DNA of 64,000 nt, from the NCBI RefSeq assembly GCF_001905665.1, contig NZ_LIVX01000001.1:744001-808000 (forward strand), given 5' to 3'. A program made the position numbers and the translations under genes. The notes below the pieces were generated by a model. The model was not told where the DNA came from, made no database searches, and saw only the letters and a list, made by a program, of their open reading frames with translations. This document shows, piece by piece, positions 46,002 to 54,885 of this stretch; the stretch's first letter is position 1; each line of letters begins with the position of its first letter. This DNA comes from Streptomyces sp. CB02261. Its GTDB lineage: Bacteria > Actinomycetota > Actinomycetes > Streptomycetales > Streptomycetaceae.

Positions 46002-47071
46002 GCGTCCGGCGCCAGCGCTCCGCACAGCGAGGGCGCGGCGGGCCGACCCGTGGCGTACGGGTCGGTGACCGCCGGGCCTCCGCCGGCCTCGGGGGTCCGC
46101 GCCCCCGCCAGGAGCGGCTTCAGGGCGCCGGTCGTGTCCGCGCCGCATGCCTGCGGGCCCGCCTCGACGGTGCTGGTCACCAGCTCGGCCCGGTGCATGC
46201 GCAGGTCCTCGCGGTCGAAGCGGAAGTGCAGCTCGCGGTGGACCGTGAAGAGGGACGCCTCCGCGCCCGGCCCCGCGCCCCCGGCGGCCGGGCGGAGGGC
46301 GTAGGTGTACGTGTGGTCCGCCGTGACGTCCAGGGTGTCGGGACCGGTCTCCTCGAAACGCAGGGTGCCCTGGACGCGGGTGGCGGGGTCCGCGAGGACC
46401 ACCTGACGCGGGTCGAAGCGGACGAGCCAGCCGGCGAGGGCGTGCCGGCCGTCGTCGGCCGGTGACTCGACGCTCCGGTCGAACTGTTCCAGCTGGTCCG
46501 GGTCGATCAGCAGCCGCGCGGGGCGGACGGTCGCCCCGGACAGGACGCCGGGCTCCAGGGAGGAGGCCACCAGGTACTCCTTGGCGATGCCGAGGGCGGT
46601 GACGACCTGACTCTCGGCGAAGTGGGTGGTGCGTCCGGTGACCGGCAGGTTGATGCCGGCGGCTCCGGTGCGGTACTCGGCCGCGGGGCTGTGGTCGAAG
46701 AGCCGGTCGGGCACGCCGCCGACGACGGGGCCCTGGGGGGCGAGCGGGACCACGGTGGTCCGCAGGGGCTCGGCCCGCTGGTCGGCGGGCGGCAGGTACG
46801 GGTTGCGGACGCCCAGGTAGATGGCGGTGCCGAAGGCGAGGAGGATCAGCAGGACCAGCAGGAGCGCCTGGCGGGAGCCGCTCCGGCCCTCCCAGGAGGA
46901 GGAGCGGCTGCGGACGGCCAGGGCGTGTTCGCCCATCCGTTCCCGGGCGGAGTACTCCTGGAGATGGGCAGCGCGGACGAACGCCTCGTCGAAGACGACG
47001 GATCGGTATTCGTCCTCACCGCCGGGGACCCCGTCGGGTGTCCCCTCAGGCGGGTCGCCACGCCCTGCCAT
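45986..47071 (-). CDS. Membrane protein with VVFDE-x-FVRAA motif (a)
   Basis: 361 residues. A cytoplasmic N terminus holds YRSVVFDEAFVRAAHLQEYSA (about 22-42), a single membrane helix follows (ALLLVLLILLAFGTAIYLG), and an extracellular domain of about 260 residues carries HTYTYALRP and a possible disulphide pair (QACGAD, SLCGAL). It shares the motif with the next gene, so they are paralogues in the N-terminal part. As I recall, an S. coelicolor protein of this locus was reported in the spore-wall synthesising complex; I cannot confirm that it is this one. Confidence 0.78.
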   Translation of the reverse strand: MAGRGDPPEGTPDGVPGGEDEYRSVVFDEAFVRAAHLQEYSARERMGEHALAVRSRSSSWEGRSGSRQALLLVLLILLAFGTAIYLGVRNPYLPPADQRAEPLRTTVVPLAPQGPVVGGVPDRLFDHSPAAEYRTGAAGINLPVTGRTTHFAESQVVTALGIAKEYLVASSLEPGVLSGATVRPARLLIDPDQLEQFDRSVESPADDGRHALAGWLVRFDPRQVVLADPATRVQGTLRFEETGPDTLDVTADHTYTYALRPAAGGAGPGAEASLFTVHRELHFRFDREDLRMHRAELVTSTVEAGPQACGADTTGALKPLLAGARTPEAGGGPAVTDPYATGRPAAPSLCGALAPDAQPSL

Positions 47072-47250
47072 ACCTTCAGGGTAGGTCCGCGGGGGCTTCG
47101 GTAAACGCCCAGGTACACGCCAAGTTCGGAAGAATCCCGCCGTCGGGGCCGTGTACGGCGGGAAGTGAGGAGGATCCGGGCGGTTCGGCCGTTCGGGGGA
47201 CGGCGGAGGCCGTCCGGGCGACGCTGACCGCGGCGGCGGGGGCGTCGGCG

Positions 47251-47811
47251 CTATCCGGGGGACGCCGACCGGGCCGCGGGGGCGTGGGCGGCGGGCGGGG
47301 CCGGGTGCGGCTTGGGCGTGTCGACGCCCGTCGTGGCCGGCGGAGGGATCTGGTCCTGGCGGTTGGCGGCCGCACCCCGGTAGACGGCGCTGAAGGCGAG
47401 GGCGACCATGCCGATCCCCATGAGGAGGGCGAGGAGCCAGGCGACGGGCCGGTGCCAGCGTGCGCTGCCCCGGTAGGGGAGCAGGGGGCCGCCGTGGCGG
47501 CCGTAGGGGCTGGCGTCGTCGCCGATGTCGTCGGGCTCGTAGGTGAGGGCCGTGGGGTCGTGGAGGTCCTCGTAGGGGTCGTCGTCGGCGGGTCCCCCTC
47601 CGGCGCGGGCGCGGGCCGCCTCGGCCTCGGCGCGGGCCTGGGCGGCGGCGAGGAGCCGCTCGACCGCGGTGGGCTCGTGGACGGTCGCCGCCCGCACGAA
47701 GTCCTCGTCGAACACCACGTCGGCGTAGACCTCGTCGGCGCCTCCGCGGTCGACAGAGTCCTCAGGGTCACCGCCGTCCTGGAACGGCCTGCCCCCCACG
47801 TCGTCCGGCAC
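47251..47811 (-). CDS. Membrane protein with VVFDE-x-FVRAA motif (b)
   Basis: 186 residues from GTG. YADVVFDEDFVRAATVHEPTAVER (about 29-52) repeats the motif of the neighbouring larger protein. An Ala/Asp-rich segment and a conserved DDIGDDASPYGRHGG lead to one membrane helix (VAWLLALLMGIGMVALAF), then a 45-residue Pro/Ala-rich tail outside. The 179-bp gap to the larger paralogue (47072-47250) shows nothing recognisable. It follows proA on the same strand. Confidence 0.75.
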   Translation of the reverse strand: MPDDVGGRPFQDGGDPEDSVDRGGADEVYADVVFDEDFVRAATVHEPTAVERLLAAAQARAEAEAARARAGGGPADDDPYEDLHDPTALTYEPDDIGDDASPYGRHGGPLLPYRGSARWHRPVAWLLALLMGIGMVALAFSAVYRGAAANRQDQIPPPATTGVDTPKPHPAPPAAHAPAARSASPG

Positions 47812-47838
47812 GGATTCAGAGTAGACCCGGAAGGTGGT

Positions 47839-47880
47839 TTTCGGCAGGGAGAGTGCGAACCCTCCCCGCCCGTACCGAAA
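47839..47880 (-). terminator. Possible terminator of proA
   Basis: Outer stem TTTCGG/CCGAAA (47839-47844 with 47875-47880) and inner GGGAG/CTCCC. It lies between the proA stop and the next gene on the minus strand. The stem is interrupted, so strength is uncertain. Confidence 0.4.
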
Positions 47881-47887
47881 GGAGGGA

Positions 47888-49171
47888 TTACCGCACGTGA
47901 CCGTCACCGGTGACGATGTACTTGGTCGAGGTCAGCTCGGGAAGGCCCATGGGGCCCCGGGCGTGCAGCTTCTGGGTGGAGATGCCGATCTCCGCGCCGA
48001 AGCCGAACTCGCCGCCGTCCGTGAACCGGGTGGAGGCGTTGACGGCGACCGTGGTGGAGTCGACCAGCTGGGTGAAGCGGCGGGCCGCGGCCTGCGAGGT
48101 GGTGACGATCGCCTCGGTGTGGCCGGAGGACCACATGCGGATGTGCTCGACGGCCTTGTCGAGGGATTCGACGACGGCGGCGGCGATGTCGTACGAGAGG
48201 TACTCGGTCTCCCAGTCCTCCGGCGTGGCGGGGACGACCGTGGCCTTGGAGCCCTCCGCGAGGGCGAGGACCCGCTCGTCGGCGTGGACGGTGACGCCGG
48301 CCTCGGCGAGGGCGGCGAGGGCCTTGGGAAGGAAGGCCTCGGCGACGTCCTGGTGGACGAGGAGGGTCTCGGCCGCGTTGCAGACGCTGACCCGGTGGGC
48401 CTTGGAGTTGAGCAGGATCTCGACGGCCATGTCGAGGTCGGTCTGCGCGTCGACGTAGACGTGGCAGTTTCCGGTGCCGGTCTCGATGACGGGGACGGTG
48501 GACTCCTCGACGACCGTCCGGATCAGGGAGGCGCCGCCGCGCGGGATGAGGACGTCGACGAGGCCGCGGGCGCGCATCAGCTCGCGGACCGAGTCGCGGG
48601 ACTCGCCGGGGACGAGCTGGATGGCGTCGGCGGGCAGGCCGGAGCCGCCGACGGCGTCCCGCAGGACCTTCACCAGGGCGGTGTTGGAGGCGTAGGCGGA
48701 GGACGAGCCGCGGAGCAGGACGGCGTTGCCGGACTTGAGGCAGAGGGCGGCGGCGTCGACGGTGACGTTGGGGCGGGCCTCGTAGATGATGCCGACGACA
48801 CCGAGCGGCACGCGAACCTGGCGCAGGTCGATGCCGTTGGGGAGGGTGGAGCCGCGGACGACCTCGCCGACGGGGTCGGGCAGCGCGGCCACGTCACGGA
48901 CGTCGGCGGCGATGGCCCGGACGCGCTCCGGGGTGAGGGTGAGCCGGTCGATGATCGCCTCGCTGGTCCCGGCTTCGCGGGCCTTGGCGATGTCCTCGGC
49001 GTTGGCCTCGACGATCTCGGCGGTGCGGACTTCGAGGGCGTCCGCGATCGCCAGCAGGGCGTCGTCCTTGGCCGAGCGCGGGAGTGGCGCGATTTCGGCG
49101 GCGGCGCCACGGGCCCGGTAGGCGGCCCGGGTGACCGGGGAGAGGTTGTCGAGGGGCGTGAGCGAGGTCAT
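47888..49171 (-). CDS. proA: Glutamate-5-semialdehyde dehydrogenase
   Basis: 427 residues. An aldehyde dehydrogenase fold with the ProA-specific catalytic Cys region [16 protein letters not shown], an N-terminal [17 protein letters not shown], and [16 protein letters not shown] for NADPH binding. It reduces gamma-glutamyl phosphate to the semialdehyde in proline synthesis. It is separated from proB by one small gene, so the two proline genes are neighbours but not directly coupled. Confidence 0.96.
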   Translation of the reverse strand: MTSLTPLDNLSPVTRAAYRARGAAAEIAPLPRSAKDDALLAIADALEVRTAEIVEANAEDIAKAREAGTSEAIIDRLTLTPERVRAIAADVRDVAALPDPVGEVVRGSTLPNGIDLRQVRVPLGVVGIIYEARPNVTVDAAALCLKSGNAVLLRGSSSAYASNTALVKVLRDAVGGSGLPADAIQLVPGESRDSVRELMRARGLVDVLIPRGGASLIRTVVEESTVPVIETGTGNCHVYVDAQTDLDMAVEILLNSKAHRVSVCNAAETLLVHQDVAEAFLPKALAALAEAGVTVHADERVLALAEGSKATVVPATPEDWETEYLSYDIAAAVVESLDKAVEHIRMWSSGHTEAIVTTSQAAARRFTQLVDSTTVAVNASTRFTDGGEFGFGAEIGISTQKLHARGPMGLPELTSTKYIVTGDGHVR

Positions 49172-49314
49172 GCCCGCAGGGTACTGGCACCCCTGCGGAC
49201 ATCCCTCACGTATCCCGCACTCCGAGACGTGCGTCCCCGGTCGCGAGACGCACGCCCGTCGAGCCGCGGGGCGCGGGACCCGAGCCGGGACGCGGAACGC
49301 ATCGGCCGACCCGC

Positions 49315-49836
49315 TCAGTACGGGTGGACGCCGACCGGCGCGGCGGGAGGTGGGCCGTAGCCCTCCGCGATCCGCTGGTGGTAGGTCTCGCGGTCGATGA
49401 CCTCAAGGCCGACGATCTCCCACGGTGGCAGCTTGGCGGTCTGCCGGTGCTCGCCCCACAGGCGCAGGGCGACGGCCGCGGCGTCGTGCAGGTCGCGGGC
49501 CTCCTCCCAGTACCGGATCTCGGCGTGGTCGTTGGCGTACCGGCTGGTCAGCAGGAAGGGGTGGTCGTGGGCCAGCTGCTCCAGCCCGCGCCGCACCTCC
49601 TTCAGCGGCGACTCCACACCCGAAACGCTGAGGGTGATGTGCCAGAGTTTGGACACGGGCTGTTCCCTGGCGCGTGCTTCACGCGCCTCGCGAACCTCAC
49701 GTGTCTCGGTGATGGTCTCGGTCTTCCTGTCCGTGGACCTGTCCCGTGCCTCGTCGAAGTCGGCTCCGGCCTCGACACTGGTCAGGGCGCGTTCGGCGGT
49801 CCCTCGGGGCAGCGCCCCTGGGCGCGCTCGTCTCAC
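49315..49836 (-). CDS. Conserved small protein between proA and proB, unknown function
   Basis: 173 residues from a GTG with a strong AGGAGG six bases upstream. The conserved core is the last 113 residues ([14 protein letters not shown] to the end at GVHPY), which has its own possible GTG start at 49656. The first 60 residues are charged, with repeated Glu/Arg ([18 protein letters not shown]). The core has [18 protein letters not shown] and [18 protein letters not shown] know of no function. The 143 bp before proA (49172-49314) and the 155 bp after the start (49837-49991) hold no other gene. Confidence 0.75.
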   Translation of the reverse strand: MRRARPGALPRGTAERALTSVEAGADFDEARDRSTDRKTETITETREVREAREARAREQPVSKLWHITLSVSGVESPLKEVRRGLEQLAHDHPFLLTSRYANDHAEIRYWEEARDLHDAAAVALRLWGEHRQTAKLPPWEIVGLEVIDRETYHQRIAEGYGPPPAAPVGVHPY

Positions 49837-49991
49837 CGGCGGCCTCCTGTGTGATGCGTGTGGTGCTGTACCCCGCCCTGCTCTTACCCCCGAGACAAAG
49901 TTGACCAGCCCGAGGCGGCACATGGGGCGGTTTTGGGGAACGTCCCTTCCGGATGGCCGCACTTTCAGCCGTTTCGGGAGGGGTGCGAGGG

Positions 49992-51095
49992 TCAGCCGAT
50001 GACGACCAGATCGTCGCGGTGGACGACCTCGCGCTCGTACTCGGGCCCGAGGTCCTTGGCGAGTTCACGGGTGGAGCGCCCGAGCATCCGGGGCATCTCC
50101 TTGGCGTCGAAGTTGACGAGGCCACGGGCGACGGCCCGGCCCTCGGTGTCGCGGAGCTCGACCGGGTCACCGGCCACGAAATCGCCCTCGACTCCCGCGA
50201 CACCGGCCGCGAGCAGGGACTTCTTGCCCTCGACGACCGCTCGTACGGCACCGTCGTCCAGGGTCAGGGAACCCTGGGGGGTGGAGGCGTGGGCGAGCCA
50301 GAGGAGCCGGTCGGCGGAGCGGCGCCCGGTGCGGTGGAAGTACGTACCGGTGTCACGGCCGCTCAGGGCGTCGGCGGCGCGGCTCGCGGAGGTGAGGACG
50401 ACGGGGATGCCCGCGGCGGCGGCGATCCGGGCGGCCTCGACCTTGGTGACCATGCCGCCGGTGCCGACGCCCGCCTTGCCGGCCGAGCCGATCTCCACGT
50501 GGGCGATGGACTCCGGTCCGGTGACCTCGGCGATCCTCGACGTTCCCGGCTTGGCCGGGTCGCCGTCGTAGAGGCCGTCGACGTCGGAGAGGAGGACGAG
50601 GAGGTCGGCGCGGACGAGGTGGGCGACGAGGGCGGCGAGCCGGTCGTTGTCGCCGAAGCGGATCTCGTCCGTGGCGACGGTGTCGTTCTCGTTGACGACC
50701 GGCAGCGCGCCCATGGCGAGGAGCTGGTCGAGGGTCCGGTACGCGTTGCGGTAGTGGGCGCGGCGGCTGGTGTCGTCGGTGGTGAGGAGGACCTGGCCGA
50801 CGCGGACGCCGTAGCGGGCGAAGGAAGCGGTGTAGCGGGCGACGAGGAGGCCCTGGCCGACGCTGGCGGCGGCCTGCTGACGGGCGAGGTCCTTGGGGCG
50901 GCGGGTGAGGCCGAGGGGTGCGAGGCCGGCGGCGATGGCGCCGGACGAGACGAGGACGATCTCCTTCTCGCCGCCGCTGCGGACCTTGGCGAGCACGTCG
51001 CAGAGGGCGTCGACGCGGTCGGCGTCGAGGCCCCCGGACGCCGTGGTGAGCGATGAGGAGCCGACCTTGACGACGATCCTGCGGGCCTCCGTCAC
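49992..51095 (-). CDS. proB: Glutamate 5-kinase
   Basis: 367 residues from GTG. The amino-acid-kinase domain (1 to about 255) has RRIVVKVGSSSLT, VSSGAIAAG, VNENDTVATDEIRFGDND and SDVDGLYDGDP. A C-terminal PUA domain (about 275-360) follows, with GLVNFDAKEMPRMLG. It makes gamma-glutamyl phosphate, the first committed step to proline, and is normally feedback-inhibited by proline. A GTG 15 bases upstream is an alternative start. Confidence 0.95.
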   Translation of the reverse strand: MTEARRIVVKVGSSSLTTASGGLDADRVDALCDVLAKVRSGGEKEIVLVSSGAIAAGLAPLGLTRRPKDLARQQAAASVGQGLLVARYTASFARYGVRVGQVLLTTDDTSRRAHYRNAYRTLDQLLAMGALPVVNENDTVATDEIRFGDNDRLAALVAHLVRADLLVLLSDVDGLYDGDPAKPGTSRIAEVTGPESIAHVEIGSAGKAGVGTGGMVTKVEAARIAAAAGIPVVLTSASRAADALSGRDTGTYFHRTGRRSADRLLWLAHASTPQGSLTLDDGAVRAVVEGKKSLLAAGVAGVEGDFVAGDPVELRDTEGRAVARGLVNFDAKEMPRMLGRSTRELAKDLGPEYEREVVHRDDLVVIG

Positions 51096-51213
51096 GTACT
51101 GCCTCGCCACGTCCGTCCGTCCCGTCACCTGCGTCGTCACGTGTGTCGCCACCTGCGTCGTCCTTACTCGGCTCTCCCGCGCCGAGTGCTCCCCGCCGCG
51201 GCTGCCTGGCAAT

Positions 51214-51867
51214 CTACGCGAGCCGGGAGGGCTGCCGCTCGTCCGTTTCGCTTCCTGGACCGGTGGCGGCGGGGTCCTGTCCGGCGTTCCGGGGCACGAG
51301 GATCCGCTGGGAGATCAGGTAGGTGAACGGGATGGCGACCACGGCCGCGACGAGTGGCGCGATCCTGTCGTCCATGTGTGCCCAGGTGACGAGCGCGTAC
51401 AGACCGACGCTCTGCACCAGGTAGTTGGTGACGTTGGTGAGGGGGAAGAGGGCGAACTTCTTCCAGGTCGGACGGGTCCGGTAGGTGAAGTAGGTGTTGA
51501 GGAAGAAGGAGCCGATCATGCTGAGGAGGAAGGCGAGGGAGTACGCGGCGAAGTACGGCATCCACGGGTGAAGCAGCAGGTAACAGCCGAAGAAGGTGCC
51601 GGTGTTGACGCCACCGACGAGGGCGAAGCGGAATATCTCGGCGAGCCGCCCGCGCCGCGCACCGGCCGCGGCCGACGCACCCGAGCCTGCCCACTCCCCT
51701 GAGCCTGTCGACTCCCCCGGACCCGCCGACGCCCCTGAGCCTGTCGCCTGCCCCGATCCCGCCGACGCGCCCGAACCGGCCGGCTCCCCCGAACCCGCCG
51801 GGCCCGCCGACGGGCCCGGGCCGGACGTGGCCGGCGTGGCCCCCGGCCCGCCCTGGTCCGGCGCCAT
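51214..51867 (-). CDS. GtrA-family membrane protein with Ser/Gly-repeat N terminus
   Basis: 217 residues. The first 65 are low complexity, with repeated (A/S/E)-(S/T/P/A)-GSG units such as GSGASAGSGQATGSGASAG. The GtrA domain begins at about 75 (FRFALVGGVNTGTFFGCY) and has four helices, with YFTYRTRPTWKKFALF between helices two and three. GtrA proteins are thought to flip polyprenyl-phosphate sugars across the membrane. The start overlaps the stop of the partner GT2 gene (TGATG), making the GtrA-GtrB pairing explicit. Confidence 0.88.
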   Translation of the reverse strand: MAPDQGGPGATPATSGPGPSAGPAGSGEPAGSGASAGSGQATGSGASAGPGESTGSGEWAGSGASAAAGARRGRLAEIFRFALVGGVNTGTFFGCYLLLHPWMPYFAAYSLAFLLSMIGSFFLNTYFTYRTRPTWKKFALFPLTNVTNYLVQSVGLYALVTWAHMDDRIAPLVAAVVAIPFTYLISQRILVPRNAGQDPAATGPGSETDERQPSRLA

Positions 51868-52862
51868 CAGTGCTCCGCCTCGGTGGCCGCGACGCGGATC
51901 CGCTCGGCGGCGGCGCGTTCGGCCGCTCCGCGGCCGAAGGAGCGGTGGGTCTCCTTGACGAGGAAGTGCGGCCGGCGCTTGGTCTCGTAGTAGATGCGGC
52001 CGATGTACTCGCCGATCAGCCCGAGCATCACCATCTGCACACCGCCGAGGCCCACGATGATCGCGACCAGGGTGACGTAGCCGGGGGCGGTGACGCCCTG
52101 GGTGACGGCGGCCGCGGCCACCCAGACGGCGTAGAGGGCGGCGAGGCCGGTGAGCATCATCCCGAGCCAGAGCGCGATGCGCAGCGGGCGGTTGTTGAAG
52201 GAGATCAGCCCGTCCATGCCGTAGTTGACCAGCGAGCTGAACTTCCACTTCGTCTCACCGCCCTCGCGCGCGGCGTTCTGGTAGTCGAAGGTGACGGTGT
52301 CGAAGCCGATCCAGGAGAAGAGCCCCTTGGAGAAGCGGTTGTACTCGGGCAGCGAGAGCAGGGCGTCGACGGCCGGCCGGGACAGCAGCCGGAAGTCACC
52401 GACGCCGTCGGTGAGTTCCACGTCGACCCAGCGGTTGACGGCCCGGTAGTACATACGGCTGAGCGCCGAACGGAGCTTCTTGTCCCCTTCGCGGGTCCGC
52501 CGTGCCATGACCTGGTCGTGGCCCTGGTGGTGCAGGTCCAGCATGCGCGCGAGGAGTTCGGGCGGGTGCTGGAGGTCGGCGTCCATGATCACGACGGCGT
52601 CGCCGGTGGATTTGCGCAGGCCGGCGAGCATGGCGGCCTCCTTGCCGAAGTTGCGGCTGAAGGAGGCGTACTGGGTCTGGTGCGGGTGCCGGGCGGCGAT
52701 CTCACGGAGCTTGCCGAGCGTTCCGTCGGAGCTGCCGTCGTCCACGTAACAGATCTCGTAGCCGACCGGAAGGGTGTCGAGCACCTGTCGCATTCGCGCA
52801 TCGAAGCGCTCGACGACGTCCTCCTCGTTGAAACAGGGGACGACGACGGAAAGCCTGGTCAT
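51867..52862 (-). CDS. GT2 polyprenyl-phosphate glycosyltransferase (GtrB/DPM-like)
   Basis: 331 residues. VVVPCFNEEDVVERF, YVDDGSSDGT and IMDADLQHPPELL (the D-x-D region) define the GT-A catalytic domain (1 to about 230). Two C-terminal membrane helices (about 235-305) and GLIGEYIGRIYYE are typical of GtrB/ArnC/DPM-type enzymes that load a sugar from a nucleotide donor onto undecaprenyl phosphate. The N terminus MTRLSVVVPC has ATG. It is the first gene of this short operon, divergent from the polytopic membrane gene. Confidence 0.9.
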   Translation of the reverse strand: MTRLSVVVPCFNEEDVVERFDARMRQVLDTLPVGYEICYVDDGSSDGTLGKLREIAARHPHQTQYASFSRNFGKEAAMLAGLRKSTGDAVVIMDADLQHPPELLARMLDLHHQGHDQVMARRTREGDKKLRSALSRMYYRAVNRWVDVELTDGVGDFRLLSRPAVDALLSLPEYNRFSKGLFSWIGFDTVTFDYQNAAREGGETKWKFSSLVNYGMDGLISFNNRPLRIALWLGMMLTGLAALYAVWVAAAAVTQGVTAPGYVTLVAIIVGLGGVQMVMLGLIGEYIGRIYYETKRRPHFLVKETHRSFGRGAAERAAAERIRVAATEAEH

Positions 52863-53102
52863 TGAACGGTCACTCCAGAGGGATGGGCGAGAGTACGTCC
52901 TGAGGGACCGCCACCGGACTCTCCTTCGAGCAGCGCGGCCAGGGTACGAAGCGGCGGTGACCGCCCGGCGTCGCCCGAGTGACCGCCCCTGGTCGGCATG
53001 TCGTCCATGCAGCAAAGCATGCGGGGAAGATATTGATATACGTGGCATTTCACCCATTCGTCACCCATAGGGACGACCTCGGGCCAGCAGGAGCGACCAC
53101 CG
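52863..53102. promoter_or_regulatory. Divergent promoter region with AT-rich island and inverted repeat
   Basis: The 240-bp gap between the GT2 and polytopic membrane genes. It holds CATGC/GCATG (53006-53010 with 53017-53021, loop AGCAAA) and a markedly AT-rich stretch, AAGATATTGATATACG, at 53027-53042, both of which could serve promoters in either direction. No small gene is seen. Confidence 0.45.
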
Positions 53103-54689
53103 GTGAGCAGGACGACCATCTCGGAGCACGCTGAGGTACGGGGGCCGGAGGGCGGGGAGGACACCGGAACGGCCCACGGCGGCGGGTTCTCCCGGGCGTT
53201 GCGCGGCGTCGCGCTCGCCGTCGCCGCCTGCGCCGGGGCGCTGCTCTCGGCCGGCGCCTTCCTCGGCCTCTCCGTGCGCCCCACGTCCGACGACTGGTGT
53301 GCGCTCTGGAAGGCCCGGGACATGGGCGTCCTGGGCATCACCGCGGACTTCTACCTCACCCAGAACGGGCGCGTCACCAACGCGTTCCTGACCGGCCTGC
53401 TCTACTCCGACGACATGCGGGGGCCGAAGCTGCTGCCCGCCTTCCTCGTGGTCGCGCTCGGCCTCGCGCTGTTCCTCCTCGGCCGGGCGGCGCTGCGCGC
53501 GCTGCGCCCCGCCACGCGAGCGGGCGAGGAGCCCGTCGTCCCGCTCCTGGCCGCGGTGGCGCTCCTCTCCGCCCTGCTGTTCTTCGCCGGCACCCGCTCG
53601 TACCAGGTACTGCTCTGGGCGCCGGCCACGATCTCCCACACCCTGCCGAGCGCGATCGGCCTCTGGGCCGTGCTCGGTGCTGTGCGGGCCGTGCGCGGCG
53701 GCGTGCGGTGGGCCAAGACCGCGGCGGTCGTGTCGGCGCTCCTGGTCGGGGTGGTGGTAGGCATGCTGAGCGAGCCGTTCACGCTGGTGGCCGGGCTCTT
53801 CGCGGTCTCCGTGGGCCTCGTGTGCCTGCCCCGGTTCGGCTGGGCGCGCGACCGGTACGTGTCCACCTGGTGCGCGGCGGCCTGCCTCGGGCTCCTCGTC
53901 GGTCTCATCCTCCTCTCCACCTCACCGGGCGCGCGCTGGCGGCGGGCCCAGCACCCGCAGGAGCCGCTGACGGCGGAGCGGATCGGGGAGACCTTCCACG
54001 ACTGGTGGCGCCTCTGGCAGACGGTCGGCGGCCAGTGGGCGTACCTGGGGGCACTCGCCGTCGGCGCGCTGCTCGGTCTGGCGCTGGCCGCCGGGCCGCG
54101 GCGGGGCGACGGAGTCCCGGACACCCACCGGAGCCCGGCGGGAGACGCCGACCGGGCCGCCTCCGGGCTCCCCCCACGGGCGCTGTTCCGGGTGGTGGTG
54201 CTTCTGCCGCTGCCGCTGATCGCCCTCGCGAGCCTGGCCGTCGTCTTCGGGCTGCGCGGCGGATACGGAGCCGTCGGCTGGACGTACGGCCGCACCTGGA
54301 CGAGCTTCCTGTTGCCGCTGCTGCTCGTCCTCTGCGCGTACGGGGCCTGGGGCGGCCATGCCCTCGGGCGGCGCGTCCTGGTGCCCACGCGCCCCGCCGC
54401 ACGCGCCGCCGCGCTCGTCGCGGTCGGCGCGGTCGCCCTCGGCAGCGCGGTCGCCCTGGTGCAGCCGGTGTACGCGCTGAGCACGAGCACGGTGGTGCGC
54501 GCCGCGGCCTGGGACCGGCAGAACGCCCGCATCCGGGAGGAGGCGGCGGCCGGCGTGCGGGACGTCACGTACCGCCCGCTCCTGATCGGCGGCCTCACCG
54601 AACCGCTCTTCGCGTCCTCGTACGCGCGGGACTGGGCGGCGCAGTGCACGGCCAGGTACTACCGCGTGGACCGCATCCACCGCCCCTGA
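53103..54689 (+). CDS. Polytopic membrane protein, GT-C-like (DUF6056-type)
   Basis: 528 residues from GTG with about eleven predicted helices. After a 40-residue cytoplasmic tail comes the first helix and an extracellular loop RPTSDDWCALWKARDMG, where the DD pair resembles the metal or donor-binding acidic motif of GT-C transferases. QNGRVTNAFLTGLLYS follows. It resembles membrane glycosyltransferases of O-antigen or wall-polymer modification that use the sugar-lipid made by the GtrA/GtrB pair. This role is inferred from the acidic loop and the neighbours. Confidence 0.75.
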   Translation: MSRTTISEHAEVRGPEGGEDTGTAHGGGFSRALRGVALAVAACAGALLSAGAFLGLSVRPTSDDWCALWKARDMGVLGITADFYLTQNGRVTNAFLTGLLYSDDMRGPKLLPAFLVVALGLALFLLGRAALRALRPATRAGEEPVVPLLAAVALLSALLFFAGTRSYQVLLWAPATISHTLPSAIGLWAVLGAVRAVRGGVRWAKTAAVVSALLVGVVVGMLSEPFTLVAGLFAVSVGLVCLPRFGWARDRYVSTWCAAACLGLLVGLILLSTSPGARWRRAQHPQEPLTAERIGETFHDWWRLWQTVGGQWAYLGALAVGALLGLALAAGPRRGDGVPDTHRSPAGDADRAASGLPPRALFRVVVLLPLPLIALASLAVVFGLRGGYGAVGWTYGRTWTSFLLPLLLVLCAYGAWGGHALGRRVLVPTRPAARAAALVAVGAVALGSAVALVQPVYALSTSTVVRAAAWDRQNARIREEAAAGVRDVTYRPLLIGGLTEPLFASSYARDWAAQCTARYYRVDRIHRP

Positions 54690-54743
54690 GGGCCCTTCCT
54701 GGGCTCCCGGCCCCCGGCAGGAAGCTCCGAGGCACTCCGATAC

Positions 54744-54834
54744 CGGAAGCCCCGGGCACACCGACGCGGGAAGCCCCCGGGCACACCGATGCGGGAAGCC
54801 CCGGGCACGCGGAGCCAGAAGCCCGGGCACGCCG
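54744..54834. repeat. Four imperfect 24-bp tandem repeats
   Basis: Units beginning GGAAGCCCC at 54745, 54769, 54794 and (AGAAGCCC) 54817, each containing CCCGGGCAC and CCG. They follow the end of the polytopic membrane gene and lead into the terminator; no reading frame is conserved across them. Confidence 0.8.
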
Positions 54835-54868
54835 GAGCGGGGTGCCCCGGAACCGGGGCACCCCGCTC
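54835..54868. terminator. Bidirectional terminator between convergent genes
   Basis: GAGCGGGGTGCCCCGG (54835-54850), AA, CCGGGGCACCCCGCTC (54853-54868): a perfect 16-bp stem between the polytopic membrane gene and galE, which converge. Confidence 0.85.
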
Positions 54869-54885
54869 TACGGACGTCGTCCGTG

